From Fasciola hepatica (lineage: Eukaryota > Platyhelminthes > Trematoda > Plagiorchiida > Fasciolidae): a DNA stretch of 64,000 bases. The stretch's first letter is position 1, and the number at the start of each line of letters is the position of its first letter. Both the position numbers and the translations under genes were made by a program. The notes under the pieces were generated by a model. It was not told the DNA's origin and did no database searches. It worked only from the letters and a program-made list of their open reading frames with translations. Location: the NCBI GenBank assembly GCA_948099385.1, contig CANUEZ040000165.1, positions 7,782,001 to 7,846,000 of the forward strand. The letters are read 5' to 3'. This document shows positions 32,340-44,665 of this stretch, in pieces.

Positions 32340-32780
32340 TATCCATCATAATGCTATGTGCAACATCCACCGCAAGAATGAGGGCATAAAGAAAATCAAC
32401 GTTGTCTATGGTGAAATTCTGAGGGTACTGACTCCGTGAAAAAAATATCATATTGGAAGTTTCCGACCAAAATCTTGCTTTGGGGGCCTTTAGCTGCTTG
32501 CAATGTGAATGATGAATACCGCAGATTGTGCTTGCTCAGGGGAGCAGAGATAACACTAATCTGTGCCCTCGTATCGTCGAGAGACTTCATGGCAGCGGAA
32601 CTTTCAAAATTTGAGAATAGAAAACCTGGTTGAGAACCGGAGACAGCGGTGGCGTTTGCTGATCAGCTGGTTGGCTGGTTTTTCTTAATAGATTGTTGGA
32701 AAGGACACGTGGGCTGAGAATGACGGGAGTCTTCACCAAAAGCAAGCGGTGCAACTACAAGTGGAATGCTCGTCAACATA
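32340..32780 (-). pseudogene. Gypsy protease and nucleocapsid end (minus strand)
   Basis: SLDDTRAQISVISAPLSKHN at about 32,590-32,530 is the retropepsin active site with D-T-G changed to D-T-R. It is followed by SSFTLQAAKG and, past the stop, by LAVDVAHSIMMDNNTSL, the usual protease end. The Cys/His-rich remnant lies just upstream. Confidence 0.72.
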
Positions 32781-33100
32781 TCCCGAACATTCATGGTACA
32801 GACGAGCGCGGGGTAAACGAAGCTTGCCACTGACTTTTGAACTATCATAGTCATTAACAGATTCCGCTGGTTGCACTACAGAACACCATTTCCCTCAGTA
32901 CAGTAAGGTCAGATGGTATGTTGTCAGACACGACTGTAGGTATGATGCGAGCACAAAAGAAATATTCGGGCTGAAGTCGGACTCCGTAATCGGGGCGGAA
33001 CAGTTGTCCACTAAGTGCCCGACCATCCAGACAGGACAACAGCAGAGAACACTGACTCACTACGTGTCGCTCATTGTCCGGCTCATTCGGGAGCAAACGT

Positions 33101-35340
33101 GCCTTTTCGTAGATGTGTCACTAAAGGCTGAATAAAGAAAACTGAACACTCCCGTGCTTGCGCCTCTCCGAAGCAAACACGTCACAGTGCTAAGGCGAGA
33201 ACGGTTTTGTGTATGCGTAGACGAGTGTGGTCTATAGACGATCTGAGTAAATAGGCTGACTCGAGTGCCACCGTATCGATCTGGAATTGCGACCAAAAAC
33301 GCGATTGGAGGAAAGGTCAAGAAAGCGATGGTTTTGATTCGCACAAAAATCACTCATCACATTATACTCACACTTACCCTGTAGATGGCACAGTACTAAC
33401 CAGAATATTAAGGTACAGATATGAATAGTTTTTTCTAGGGCCTTGCCGTTGTTTTTCCAGTAACTGTAAAATATGTTAAGAGTTTCTGACCCTCCATTCA
33501 CGTTTTATCCTATATTGATATTCATTCTCATATATATGATCAGTCTAAATTGTCACTATCAATCTCCCTACATTCGAAAATGGAGCAGCAGTTCATTAAG
33601 ACACATTTTCCAAAGCGTTGTTCATGTTCCCCTCTTTAAATGGACTGGTTTGTATGTGCGCGCGTTTGAATGAATGCACAAGCTCACATAAACGCTCGAT
33701 CTCAATCGCGGATGATTCAAATGGGTTTCACACAGATGTCCAGGAAAGAAGAAGTGAAATATCTGTCGTTGTTGCATGCAAACACAGGAGTGCCCCCTCC
33801 CCCCCCCCACACACACACAAACGCATGAGCTCAAAAACCAGAACCAGATCAAACGCAGGCACGAAATCCTGTTTGGTTGCATTGGTTTTCCGTTAACAAC
33901 TGTTTCAAAACTGGGTGAAACGAGAAAAGGGGAAACTGTTTTGTTCGTTGCTGTACGTTGATTATCTATGTGTTGCTTAGGTCGGTAGTCGCCTAACTCG
34001 ATAAAGAGAGGCTCCGAGTTCTGAAATTTGGCGCCTCATCAAGTCACAGTTCCGTCTTCCCTCTGTTACACACGCAAACAAACAAACAAACAAACACACA
34101 CACGCACGGCCATAAACGGATACTCTATCATGGTATGTACAACAAAGCTTCTCTTAAAAAACTCCACCTGCTGAGACCAAGTTTGAGCAGCTAGGCCCAT
34201 GATTATATTTAATATAACATACAGCTGAACAACCAAAAGATGATCTCAGATATCACTGAATCACACGGGACTCTTTGGGTTCTACCCAACCTAACACTGT
34301 ACAACTGCAGTGAATTCAACTCTCAATTGGACGACCAATATAGCGTTTGCCTTATGTGAACACAAGGCACCGACATACTGATTCACAATGTTTTTCCACA
34401 CTCTACTAGTGAGACTAAACATCGGTAATCACGTGCAATTCACACTTGGAGTGCAAACAGTTTCAGTGGTAAAATGAGATTCACAACCAGCCATAATTCG
34501 TGATTTTCTGACCATGTTCGGAGACGGTGTGGACGATGTCTGAATTTTTCTAAGACAAAGGGTCCCAATCGCATGTCTTAGTTTTGTACATGGATAGACG
34601 CAAGCGAATAGTGGTAGTATTTGCGTCCGAAGTTGATGCATTCAATATGCTCTCGATTGGTAACACTCCCATAACAGAATATTCATCATCAATCCAGGTG
34701 ATATCATTGACCGCACTGGTTATACGCAGCATTTCAGTCTCATGAGACATCCGTTTCAATATGATATATATAAGCAAATATAGTCTCTCATGAGACCGAA
34801 AATATTAATATTTGGACATGTAATAGCCAAATGTTTTCATTGTGGTTACCAAATTTTTGAGTTGTTTTATCATCCCAATTCACGTGACTAAAAAAGGTGT
34901 TTTATTAGGCCAGCTGGGAAGCATATAAATTACGGTAGTTTGTTAAAGCTTTTCTTTACTTTGATCGGGTATTTTCAAGTCTAACTGACTTTGCGGGGCG
35001 GCAGAAGAGCATGATTTGCCTTAGAAGGCTATCCTTGGTCGTCCGGCTGGTTACCACACCTGAACTATTGGGACGTTGTATGGTTCACCATTCCAAGTCT
35101 CAGGGTCTGGTTGTCCGTTATCCCCAATAGAGCAGTGGGCCTTTGTTGCTATGGAATATGTATATACCCCTAACACTGCACTCATGCGCAAGAGTGTAAT
35201 AAAAAAGAACGATTATGCAATCGCCCAAAGACCTCCTCATTATTCGAATGCTGTTTGCTCAGGGGTTTTCAAAGATTTTAATCAAAATATCAGTGGCTTA
35301 AATATGAAAATAATTGATTGTACGATTTGTAAATAGAAAA
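33101..35340. other. no recognisable gene; simple repeats
   Basis: Contains a C-run joined to (CA)n at 33,796-33,820 and (AAAC)n/(AC)n at 34,071-34,105. The 5' part of the minus-strand Gypsy element, including any LTR, may lie at 33,100-33,500 but cannot be read. Frames are under 100 codons and unassigned. Confidence 0.35.
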
Positions 35341-35342
35341 AA

Positions 35343-35430
35343 TGCAACAGTCGTGAAATTCTTCCACGGTTTTCAGTGGTGAGTTGCGCGTTTTTACAAC
35401 GTACCGATTCATTTGATAAAGAGCAGAATC
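35343..35430 (+). repeat. SINE family 1, 3' fragment
   Basis: GGTTTTCAGTGGTGAGTTG plus the following GCGCGTT... and GATTCATTTGATAA-like tail align with the 3' end of the SINE at 19,046-19,110. The tRNA head and the ribozyme core are missing. Confidence 0.5.
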
Positions 35431-36450
35431 TACGAGGAAATTAATCGCATCCTAGTCTACGGAAGCTATTCAGTCGTACAAGGCAACTCGTACAATCCCG
35501 TCACTGCTCCGGTCATCGGGTACGGGACACCGTCACCGTGTGAGACCGAAGGTCTCTTCACGAACTAAACAACCACATCTTTTGTCAGAAACTGGTCGAT
35601 CTTACTGATTGTATACTTCTCCGTTGACTTGATAGTACCGATTTTATGTTTGTTTGTGCCTCCATCAGGTCAGTGTATACGGTGTGCAACCCGATTGCTA
35701 CTCTACTTTGAATCTACGCAGTCCACTTCGATAATGTCGATGGTGTTGGTGAAACTGATTGGTATAGATTACACGCTTGAGCATCCAGCATTATTCAAAA
35801 GATAGGAATGCGAGAAAAATCTGGGTATCCACATGAAAGTGAATGAACAAAACGTGTAACTGCCTCATTTCTCGCTCTCTCATTCATATGCAAATAACCG
35901 TCACGTATCACATAGTTTTCCGTTCCTTTTCTCTCAAATAATGCATCCCACTTGGACGATATTGCAGGGGAATGAAGAGTCACCCAATTCGTCACGAAAT
36001 TCGAATCCTATTTGCTTGGAGTCCTACCATGGTTTCCACATCAATATCTCACTAGTGCCTGGATTTGGAATGAAAGCTGGAAAGGTTGAAACATCAGATG
36101 AACAAGAAATTAAAAAACCCACTGTGATTATATTTCAGTCGAAGTCGATAAAGGAGTCAAGATTTACTAAGGTTCCAAAATGGTACTGCATTGTGTTTTC
36201 TTGTACTGAGACTTCAGCAAGTTAAAAAGCTCACATTTCAGCCAAATAGAGGTAAACTGATCATTGACACTTTGAATTAAGCATAACAGAAAATACAGTG
36301 GAAATAAAACTGATAGACTTACTGAGGTTCATGCGAAGTTCCTCTGTGACTATCATCTTATCAACCAGAACAAGTGCAGAAGGAGGCAGTATACAGTTGT
36401 GAAAGGCTTCCATGCTGGAGGGGATAAGTCTAAATAGGAGACTAGTGAAG
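35431..36450. other. no recognisable gene
   Basis: A 94-codon frame at 35,941-36,225 is unassigned. Nothing else is seen. Confidence 0.35.
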
Positions 36451-38860
36451 GGATGGGATAGACATGCGGTTAAGTTATGGTACAGAAGATGGGTGGGGTC
36501 GACAAAAACCTTCTTGGCGAATTTTTAACAGGCTCTAATGTGCAAATCGCAAACTTTGGAGATAATAGGGCCCATGGAAATCAAAGACACTCGACTGATA
36601 ATGGCCAAGCTGTCCTGTAATATGATAAAATCTTCCTTAAGTAGACCAGGAAAGATTACAGGAGAACAGTGGAGTAAGAGTGGGAGGGAACATTGATGGA
36701 CAAAAGAAAAAATGACAGCTTGTGTGACACCAAACTGCTTTAGCCTACGACTTTAAAAAGACAGTCTACGTAGTTTTTCCAACACCATAAAGAATATGAG
36801 AAGACCAGTGTAAATAGGCGCTGATTGCAACTTCTAAGCATTTGACTAAGTCAGGTCTGGAAATGGGGGCACTGTTGTTGACTGATTGCTCATTGGAGTA
36901 AGAGGAACGAGAAAGGGAGAAAATGCATTAAACACATTCTGAAATGTTGAGACGTAGTCCAGAATGTCTAAGTTTTTGGAAATGGAGTTAAAGCCTTGTT
37001 GGTTGGAGGTAGATTGATAGAGCGTGACGTCATCGGCGTACTTAAAAAGTTGTACAAGAGGTGCAGTGGTCAGGTTGCGGATAAACTTGGTGCAGAGGAA
37101 CGGGGAGAGGAAGAACCCCGAAGAACATCTGAGTTGTCAGTCAAAGGACTCGATAAACTTGTACCAACTTTGGTACATGGAATTCTGCTGGAAAAGTGGT
37201 CTCTTATCCACGAGAGTAACGAAGTTGGACAGACAAAAGACTCTAGCCTCAGAAGAAGTAGCGAACTGAGAACCGAGTCGAATGAGGAGCAGTAGTTGAG
37301 GAAAGTACAACGAAAGGACTTCGTGAAACTATTTAAGTTCTTCGAAATGAAATATCAGACTGAAGCCACTGCATCTAGAATGCTTCTTTTTGGTTTTTAG
37401 GGAAACTGATGGGAGTTAATTGGAACAACAAAAGAGAAACGCAGTCGATCAAGGATGACGCGCTCGGTTAACTTGAGTGCAAAAGAAGTGATGAAGATGG
37501 GACGGAAATGTCTTGACAAAATGTTAGAAGCAGTGTTTGAGAAAAGGTACTACTCTCATGGGTTTCCAGGAGACAGGAATAGAACCAGTATCGACAGATT
37601 TATTGATGAGGATAGTCAAATTTCAGAACGGTGGAGGATAAACTGTCTGGACTCACAACAGAAGCTGATTGTGAGGTTCGAAGAAACTTGAAGATTTTTC
37701 TGAGGAAACTGGCTCTATATCTGAGGGAACAAAAGGAAAATACGATGGTGGGGTATCGGATGAACGATGAAAAGACACGGGTTCCGGGCTGTTGGCATCT
37801 ATATCTTAGTTTTTGAATGGGCCCGTTGTTCACATGGAAGCCGGATTCCGTGACTGAGAAATTTTCTATTGGTGATACAGAGGAACTGGTGGGCAATTGT
37901 AGTATTTGGCCATTGTACCTCTTGTTTAATCAGGATGGAGTGTCGTTTTTATGGGGGCTTGGTCGTGTAGTTTGTGAGCATGTTCTTTTTGCTTTTTCAA
38001 AGATTTCAGCCATGGAGAGGTTATTCTGCCATTGATTAAAACGGCAGTCTTCATAGGACAACACAAATCGAATGCCACACTCAGTGTTGCTTGTAAACTG
38101 GGCTGGCGTGCAAAGAGAGTAATAGAAAGAAAGCTACGAAGAAAAGGTGGAAAGGGATCTTTGAAGAAGGATAATGTTGTTGGGTGACAGTTTTCTAGAG
38201 AAGACCCTTACTTGTTTTGTCCTGATGATAGAACAGTGCCCTGAGCGTGAATAAAGTTAAAGTCTGATGATAATGAGAGCTTGATCATCCTTTAAAACGG
38301 GAGCTTTCAGTTGTAAGTGAAAGAGTTCGAGATTTTTGGTGATAATTCTCTCTAAAACGGCATTCCTCCTAGTTGGGATAAGATAGAGGTCACTTGAACC
38401 AAAAGCAAGTAAGGGATACATAGGTGCATGATCAAAATCACTGACATAACTGATAACCAGTCAGATAGTAATGGAATCAGAACAGGTATGAAAGCATTGA
38501 AGGACAGGCTGGTGTCCCTGTGGGAGCAAAAGTGAGTTATGTACAGGTTACTGATCACAGTACAGTACCTCGAAAAGCCGAGAACGTAGAATGACATTTA
38601 ACAGACAAGCAGTCAATGCCATTACAAGAGAAAGTGAAACCAACTACAGACTTGCCGGACCACTCGGAATTGATGTAACTTGTCACATCAATACCAGTGT
38701 TCTTCTTGCACTTTCTTCTGTCTCGAAGAAAGCATTCCAAGTTCTCAAGGTGAACGAGTTCGTTGCCAGTACTTTCCTTTGAGCAAGAATCGCGTGAACA
38801 GGTCACACAGGTGTTCGATTTAATCTGAGAGTTCAGGAGATTGGTGAGGAGTAGTTCCAA
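36450..38860 (-). mobile_element. Jockey/CR1-group LINE, minus strand, inactive
   Basis: Reading right to left: endonuclease-like sequence with SSDFNF (about 38,270, where the family has 'GDFN'), a linker, RT finger words (KFLRTSQSAS.....LSSTVLKF near 37,700-37,600; SIPVSWKPMRVVPF near 37,570), a SGFFLSPF segment in the place of 'PQGSVLSPFLF' and the catalytic box FKYADDVTLYQ with YADD at 37,040-37,029, then LDILDYVSTF. Many stops and shifts are present. The wording differs from the RTE family, so this is a second LINE lineage. The 3' part recurs at 25,723-26,010. Confidence 0.7.
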
Positions 38861-39742
38861 GATGACATTGATGCGGTTCGAGACTATGAACGTAACTACG
38901 TAAAATAGACTGCCTGCAATAAAATGAGGAAAAGCCTTCGAACCACATGATTTCGCACGCCGATCGGATAATGATTGTCTTCTCGTGGAATGGATAGCTA
39001 TTATACAAATAAATAATGTTGTTATTTCTGATTGGTTTTGGTGATGTCAGAAAAAATGTTCCCTATTTGCCCGGTTAATCCTAAGGGTTCTGACAGTGTT
39101 TCTCACAATTACTTCCGAGTGGTTTGTTGGACTGGTGATACTTGGCTGGGTTGATTGTCTTTCTGACAACACTTCCCAGAGCAGTCCAAATGGGGACGCG
39201 GTGATACATTGGTACCGCCCATGCCTTTGGGATGCAACGCCCAGGGGTGCAAACCCTGGGAGCTGCGGCGAATATGAACCACAGTTGATCTCTAACGAGG
39301 ACAAGAATGATAGTGTCATTTACAGAGACTGCAGTAAGGGGTCGCTCGAATAGAGTCGGATACTGCTTTTATGTTACTTTTATAGTATATTCATTGCACT
39401 TCTATGATCACTGTCCGGAATTCTTTCTCTCAAAGCTATTCGCATTCAGTCCTTTCAAGCTGTTCTCCACTTTCCACCATTACTGGGGGAAACGCTCAGT
39501 GTTTCTTTGTGGCAACTTAATGATAACTTTTGGCCATCGAAGAACCAATAAAACGGCCCTGGGACTGACACGAATGTATTTCATAATTGAAAACCAACTA
39601 CTCATGAGTAGTATGTCTTGGAAGTCGAAACTCATACCGATCTTGCGGATACCAAAGATGTTATCCAGTGTTCTCAACTACATATGATTCATGAAAAGCT
39701 TGAAGCACGAGGAAATTACTTTTCAATATGCCATCTCAGGAG

Positions 39743-39743
<1 letters not shown>
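38861..39743. other. no recognisable gene
   Basis: Frames of 60-130 codons (for example 39,307-39,687) are unassigned. Confidence 0.35.

Positions 39744-39785
<42 letters not shown>
39744..39785. repeat. (TA)n microsatellite
   Basis: Forty-two bases of alternating TA, which can extrude a cruciform. Confidence 0.97.
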
Positions 39786-39789
<4 letters not shown>

Positions 39790-39805
39790 GAATAACGGTT
39801 CGGAC

Positions 39806-40285
39806 GATGAAAATTTCGATGAAGATAACAATAATAATGAATCAGGTGATTATGATGTTAATGATGATGTTGTTTATGATGACTGTGGTGATGATGTTGG
39901 GTAACCGGATGGTAATGATGCTAACGATTATGATGATGGTGATGACGACGAAGATAACTTTGGTTTTGAGGTTAAACCTATGGCTGAGGATGATGATATT
40001 GGTGAGGAGGATGAAGTTTCGGAAGGCGATGGTGATCATCTGGACGAAGGTGATTATTCGGATGATGTCCATGATAATGTTGATGATGGGGATGATAATG
40101 ATCATTGGGATGATGATGATGATTCGGATGATGATGGTAGTGATGATGAGGCTTATGATGAATGGGACCTCAATGATGATGAATAATAATAGTGAATGGG
40201 ATGGTGTTGGTTTGGTACATGATCATGATGGTGATGATAATGATGCAGATGATATTCTTGACGATGATGATGGCGATAATGACCG
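39806..40285 (+). repeat. degenerate (GAT)n tract
   Basis: About 480 bp rich in GAT, AAT and GGT. It gives Asp/Glu-rich, Met-rich and Ile-rich frames depending on phase. The 238-codon frame from 39,618 is a by-product of the repeat. Confidence 0.9.
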
Positions 40286-40719
40286 TAATAGACGGAACTA
40301 CCAGACTCGAGGCTCTAACTCAGGATCGATCTGACACCCCTACCCTTACTCCAAATTTAATTTTTTCCATTAAGGTTCTGTACCACACTAGCTAATTTGC
40401 TGAACCGCACATCGGACATTGACCTTAAATGACCGCTGACTGGTGCGTGCATTGATTTTGTTCAGTGACCTTAGACCCACATTTTCCATAAACATTTCGT
40501 TGACTTGGCTGCTTGAACCTCAAGCGATTCTGAATTTGCTTGCATTTGGCTGACTCTGATTCACGGAGCTGTTACCGCTGAGGTGTGTACAGCTTCTGTG
40601 TCATATTTGTGATCTTTTTATAAAGAACGGTATTCAAACCCACAGTTGGACGCTTGGCCTTTTTGGATTGTGTTACGCGTATCTCAACAACTGCTAGAAG
40701 TCCATTACGATGACGTTAT

Positions 40720-40945
40720 TATCTTTGATGTGGATGATGACGATGATTCGTAAGATTTTGAAGTTGTTGGTGATTTGGATGAAAATATAAATGAGTTCGA
40801 TGATGAACTGGATGATGATGATGATGATGATGATGGTGATAATGTTTTGATGGCGATCGGTGTGTTCATGTTGATGTTTATTTTGGTGGTGATGACCATG
40901 TTGATAGCTGTTGTGATTCAAATGACGATGATCATGATCATGTTG
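40720..40945 (+). repeat. degenerate (GAT)n tract, second block
   Basis: Same composition and strand as 39,806-40,285, separated by about 435 bp of ordinary sequence, with a pure (GAT)n core around 40,812-40,835. Confidence 0.88.
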
Positions 40946-41615
40946 TGATTATGTTTATGATATTAGGGATGTGGTTTGTAGTGGTTTCTATCGTTCTTAT
41001 AGTGATTTGTTTAGTGGTATTTTGAATGATTTTAGAAAAGACTTTGCTTATTTTTCATCTCTTTATGACTGTACACGCATCACCGACTTCTCGTCGTCAT
41101 ATTGGCTCCATTTCTACCTGGTAGTGGTGACATCGATCCACTTGACTCAAATTTGTTAATCTTTTAACGGGACTTGTTTCGCGTTATATGCTATAACAAT
41201 AACAATCTCAGTAGTCCCACTAGGACCATCCCGGTTTGCTTTTCAGTCGGAGTTGTTGGTTTTCAGTGCAGGTAGAAGAATATATTGACCACTGATTGTT
41301 CAGAGCGGTTCAACTAAGGTAAAAATAAAAGGTCTCTGGTAAAGTTGGACACAAATGCGAGCGAATTCTTGGTGCTATCCGCTCATCTTGACGTCAGTGA
41401 GTTCCACCACTTGGACAGCATTGGTTTAGTAGTGTGCATCATATCAACTGGTGAGCTGGTAACTCCAATGAGATTCGTCCGGCTATTCTCAGTGGTTTGG
41501 AATACTGGATGTACTAGCATTGATCATCGTATTTCTGGGCTACTGATGTTTGAATTTGGCTTTTAGGTTGCAGAATTCCCATCTCCAGTAGAGATGACAA
41601 TATCAATGCACAAGG
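40946..41615. other. no recognisable gene
   Basis: A 73-codon frame at 41,345-41,566 is unassigned. Confidence 0.35.
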
Positions 41616-41619
41616 GTTA

Positions 41620-41790
41620 TCTTGGTGGCGGTTAAAGTCACCGTATTCAAAGTGCCACCCAATCCAATCCGAAAGGAACAGAGCTTTATGCTACTAGGCG
41701 AATCCGCAGGTCGCAGATAGGGGAGAGGCCGCTCCCGCGATTCACCGTGAGTAGGACGGACTCATCAGATATATGGTGTATCTCCTGATA
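41620..41790. repeat. dispersed repeat family D, copy 2
   Basis: Matches 20,540-20,720 in the same orientation. Its minus strand contains CTGATGAGTCC by coincidence (see rejected items). Confidence 0.45.
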
Positions 41791-42229
41791 ATAATCAGGC
41801 ACAAGTTAAATAATTAAAGAGACGGAAATCTCCGGCCTTCATACTCTCAAAAACTCCATGAAGGATGACGAGTTTGGAGTGTTGAAGTGGGATTTATTTG
41901 AAAGGTATCTAAACCGTATTTGCTTATTGCTACACAAAAAGCAAACCCATGTCAAACACACAAATGTTAATAAGCGGAAGCCACTTTGCTAGAACAATCC
42001 TCTCAGGTGACAACAAATAGGAAAATTAGCTTTTAGCATGTGGTAGCTGATGATTAAAGTGTTTACCGTCTTGGTGGTAATGGGCCCAAATCCCGATTGA
42101 GCCAGTCCTACTGAGAGTTGACAGCAGTCCGGTCTTGTCCTGTTTGTAGCCAGATGCCTGACCTGTTGAAACCCTATGGGGTCCCCCGGTCTAAGTTTCC
42201 GGGATCAAAGGTTAACGATTATACCAAAC
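41791..42229. other. no recognisable feature
   Basis: Nothing supported. Confidence 0.4.
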
Positions 42230-42429
42230 GGTGCGATATGCCTTCGCGGTAAACATGCAATGGATAAACGTCATTTTTACTAGAGAGAAAGCTCTTATTC
42301 CGAAGTACTTAGAGTCCATAGATCTATCCAAATTTAGAGATGTAAAAGGGCAAGGGGTGGTGCTCCAGCCAACCAGGAGGAACTATCCGGGAAGGCTGAG
42401 ATGGTACTTGAATCACAAGAATTTTATAA

Positions 42430-42700
42430 ATGGAATTCAAGCAAAGTCTGGACTATTTAGCAGGAAAGCTCGACTTCACGACACGAAGTACAAACTGCGA
42501 TATCCACCTGGGTTTCTTATCAGGGCGAAAGCAAAATGCAAAGATGAACGGTCGTGGGCACAATGATTGTGTACGGACCAACAGAGAGGAAGATCGGAAA
42601 TGCTACAAGTCAGTTCACTTGAGTACGGGAAAGCCGGTGAAAATGTCACAGTTGATAGGTTAAAGCCATATGGCTTATTTCACTGACTATCTACAAATGT
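42430..42700 (+). pseudogene. possible Gypsy integrase C-terminal end
   Basis: A frame from 42,231 reads RKARLHDTKYKLRYPPGFLI at about 42,459-42,518, then stops at 42,564. A shifted frame near 42,598-42,675 reads MLQVSSLEYGK and ENVTVDRLKPYG. This resembles the end of Gypsy-type integrases, where a basic linker and a small barrel domain finish with 'V.V.RLKPY'. No HHCC or catalytic D,D-35-E core is seen upstream. The 'DRLKPY' ending is the only specific match, so the call is tentative. Confidence 0.38.
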
Positions 42701-44488
42701 TCGATCTGGCATCAAGACTTCTGCATGAGGAAGTGCAATCCAAGTGAAGAAAAACAAAACAAAATGACAAATAGTTCAGATGATGTTAAGTTGCCCTCTA
42801 TTCACACTTTTCACGGACTAAAACAAAACAGTGCACAATCCATTGCGCAACCACAGAACACCGTATATGGATATGGACTTCTTCTCGTCGAGTGACAATA
42901 CAAAACAAAACTCCATGTCTATCGTTCATCGTTCATTGCCGGAAGTCTATTCTGAGTCGATGCGAAAGATTCAGCAATCAAAATCGGGCAATACCAGAAT
43001 TGGCGTCGAGCACTATATTACCGTTTGGTACATATGAATCAAACCACTGGCTGACAGTGTAAACACATGGACCATTCATTCATTCATTCATTCATTCTTC
43101 AACAATTTATGGCCACAAAACTAGCGAGTGGACATTGCTTCACAGATGGACACATGTTGATGCTCACTGTACATCCTAGAATTCCCATACAAAGCTACTG
43201 AATCTGTGAACAGAAGGGAAGTGGAAGACAGATTGAGAAGTAGCAATCGGCATATCGCTGGTTATTTTCCAGTGCTCGTGTGTCCAAAGATGTCTTATCA
43301 AAGTTGTACACATGAACCAACATGTTTGTCATCTCTTTCGTGACATGTGAACGGGATTAGAAAGGGGAAATGAAGGGGACTCCACTACACGAGAACAATT
43401 TTGATATGATAACAACGAGGATCTGACCTAGTGTAGTCACATGAAAACACGAATGTGTTTGTGTGTGCTTTTCGGGACAGGAAATCAGTTTCATCTAAAT
43501 GATCACAACCGGTTTATCTTGGTATGATTGTTTTGCTTCCCTCTAACAGAACTCTACCCATACCAGTGTTATATGGTAAATCAGTGCAGTCCTCAAATAT
43601 TGAGGAAGAAGTGTCCAACATTGAATTGTACGGAACACGTGCATAAAACGAACTAAAGACGAACTAATTCAGTCTGTATTGGGCGGATAGGAAGTGGTTT
43701 TCAATGGAAGTTTAGATTCCTACAATGAATCACTGGATTCTGATTCCCGGGATTGTCACTATGACATGATCGTGGATCATCGACGCATGCTCAATTTTGA
43801 GCTGGACTTGAGCCGGTAGGATCGATTGAATTTCACGTAGACATCCAGCTGCCGAAATTCTGTTTTCCGTCACACAGGAATATCACTATTATAGGACAAC
43901 CCGACAAACGCTTATCAAATCGTAGATTGGAATTTTGAAACGCCTGAAAGCAAAAAGGAATGATGATTACTGAAAAAGGAGAGTAGGATCAAAAGTGAAT
44001 CCATGAGATCGAGGATTTTTTGACGTATCGGGAAACGCAAAAATGTCTCGTCTCCTGATCGCGCTGCCGTGAGAGACCAAAGGGTATTGCTCGCCTTACC
44101 TTAATAATTTAATGCAATGGGCTGATACACTATTATCATTTTCGCGGGACCTGTAGAACTCTTCAAAATGAATTTGCCCCGGATCTCTTTTGGAAGCTTT
44201 GAGGAACACTGATAGTGGGAAATTCAATCATTTATTCGCAGTAAATGCAACTGACACAAAATTTTCCCCAGCTATACCTGATCAATGATCAGTGATCACT
44301 GAACTGCTTGAAAAATCAATATACCAATACTGTAGTCAAGAGTTGTAGACAATGCTTCTGTTTCACATAGGCCTCTTACAGAAGGGATGTGAACCATACG
44401 TGTCGATCGTCGTGTAGATGATGAGTTTCGACTGTTCAAAGCCATTGACGTAAGGACCCAATATCATGTCAAGATTATTGTGAAAAAA
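42701..44488. other. no recognisable gene; (CATT)n at 43,074-43,097
   Basis: About 1.8 kb with only a short tetranucleotide array and unassigned short frames. Confidence 0.35.
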
Positions 44489-44665
44489 CAGTTGAGAGCC
44501 AATCCGGATAGACTGGTGGTCTAGTTTGTGAGAAATTCAATGGTTTTGCACTGCTGAAGACTTCTCACAATTCAGATGAAACCACCCTGTGGTGCTTTCG
44601 TATATTTCAGCAGTGAGTTGAGAGTTGAAGTTGCTTGATGAATCATTTTATAGAATAATAAAGTT
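44489..44665 (+). repeat. SINE family 1 with hammerhead relic, copy 2
   Basis: Begins GTTGAGAGCCAATCCGGATAG like copy 1 but lacks a readable B box (internal deletion). It then carries GCACTG followed by CTGAAGA (44,548-44,560), a valid hammerhead CUGANGA core, a short TCT/AGA stem II, TGAAAC, and GGTGC. The tail GTGAGTTGAGAGTTGAAG..GATGAATCATTTTAT matches copy 1. The cleavage-site side is damaged. Confidence 0.68.

Larger units (their letters stand above)
30770..33100 (-). mobile_element. second Ty3/Gypsy retrotransposon (CsRn1/Boudicca-like), minus strand
   Basis: Reading right to left: a weak gag part (about 33,096-32,850), nucleocapsid-like FGEDSRHSQPTCPF (about 32,740-32,700), protease (32,590-32,340), a linker shared with 27,323-27,655, RT (about 31,870-31,300) and RNase H (about 31,080-30,780). 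Each is broken by stops and shifts. A segment of about 200 bp covering the YxDD box is missing from the RT. No integrase or clear LTR was found. Confidence 0.72.

Noticed and set aside
32040..32340. A stand-alone short repeat shared with 27,323-27,655
   Set aside because: Minus-strand wording at 32,340 continues directly from the Gypsy protease end, so I treat the sequence as part of that element; this remains open to test.
39618..40334. A 238-codon Met-rich frame and an Asp/Glu-rich frame
   Set aside because: Both follow from the GAT/ATG repeat; no domain is visible.
41715..41770. CTGATGAGTCC with a CCGT/ACGG hairpin on the minus strand, looking like a hammerhead
   Set aside because: It has TGAATC instead of GAAAC and no proper NUH cleavage site. 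The aligned copy at 20,540-20,720 lacks the motif, so it is probably coincidence.
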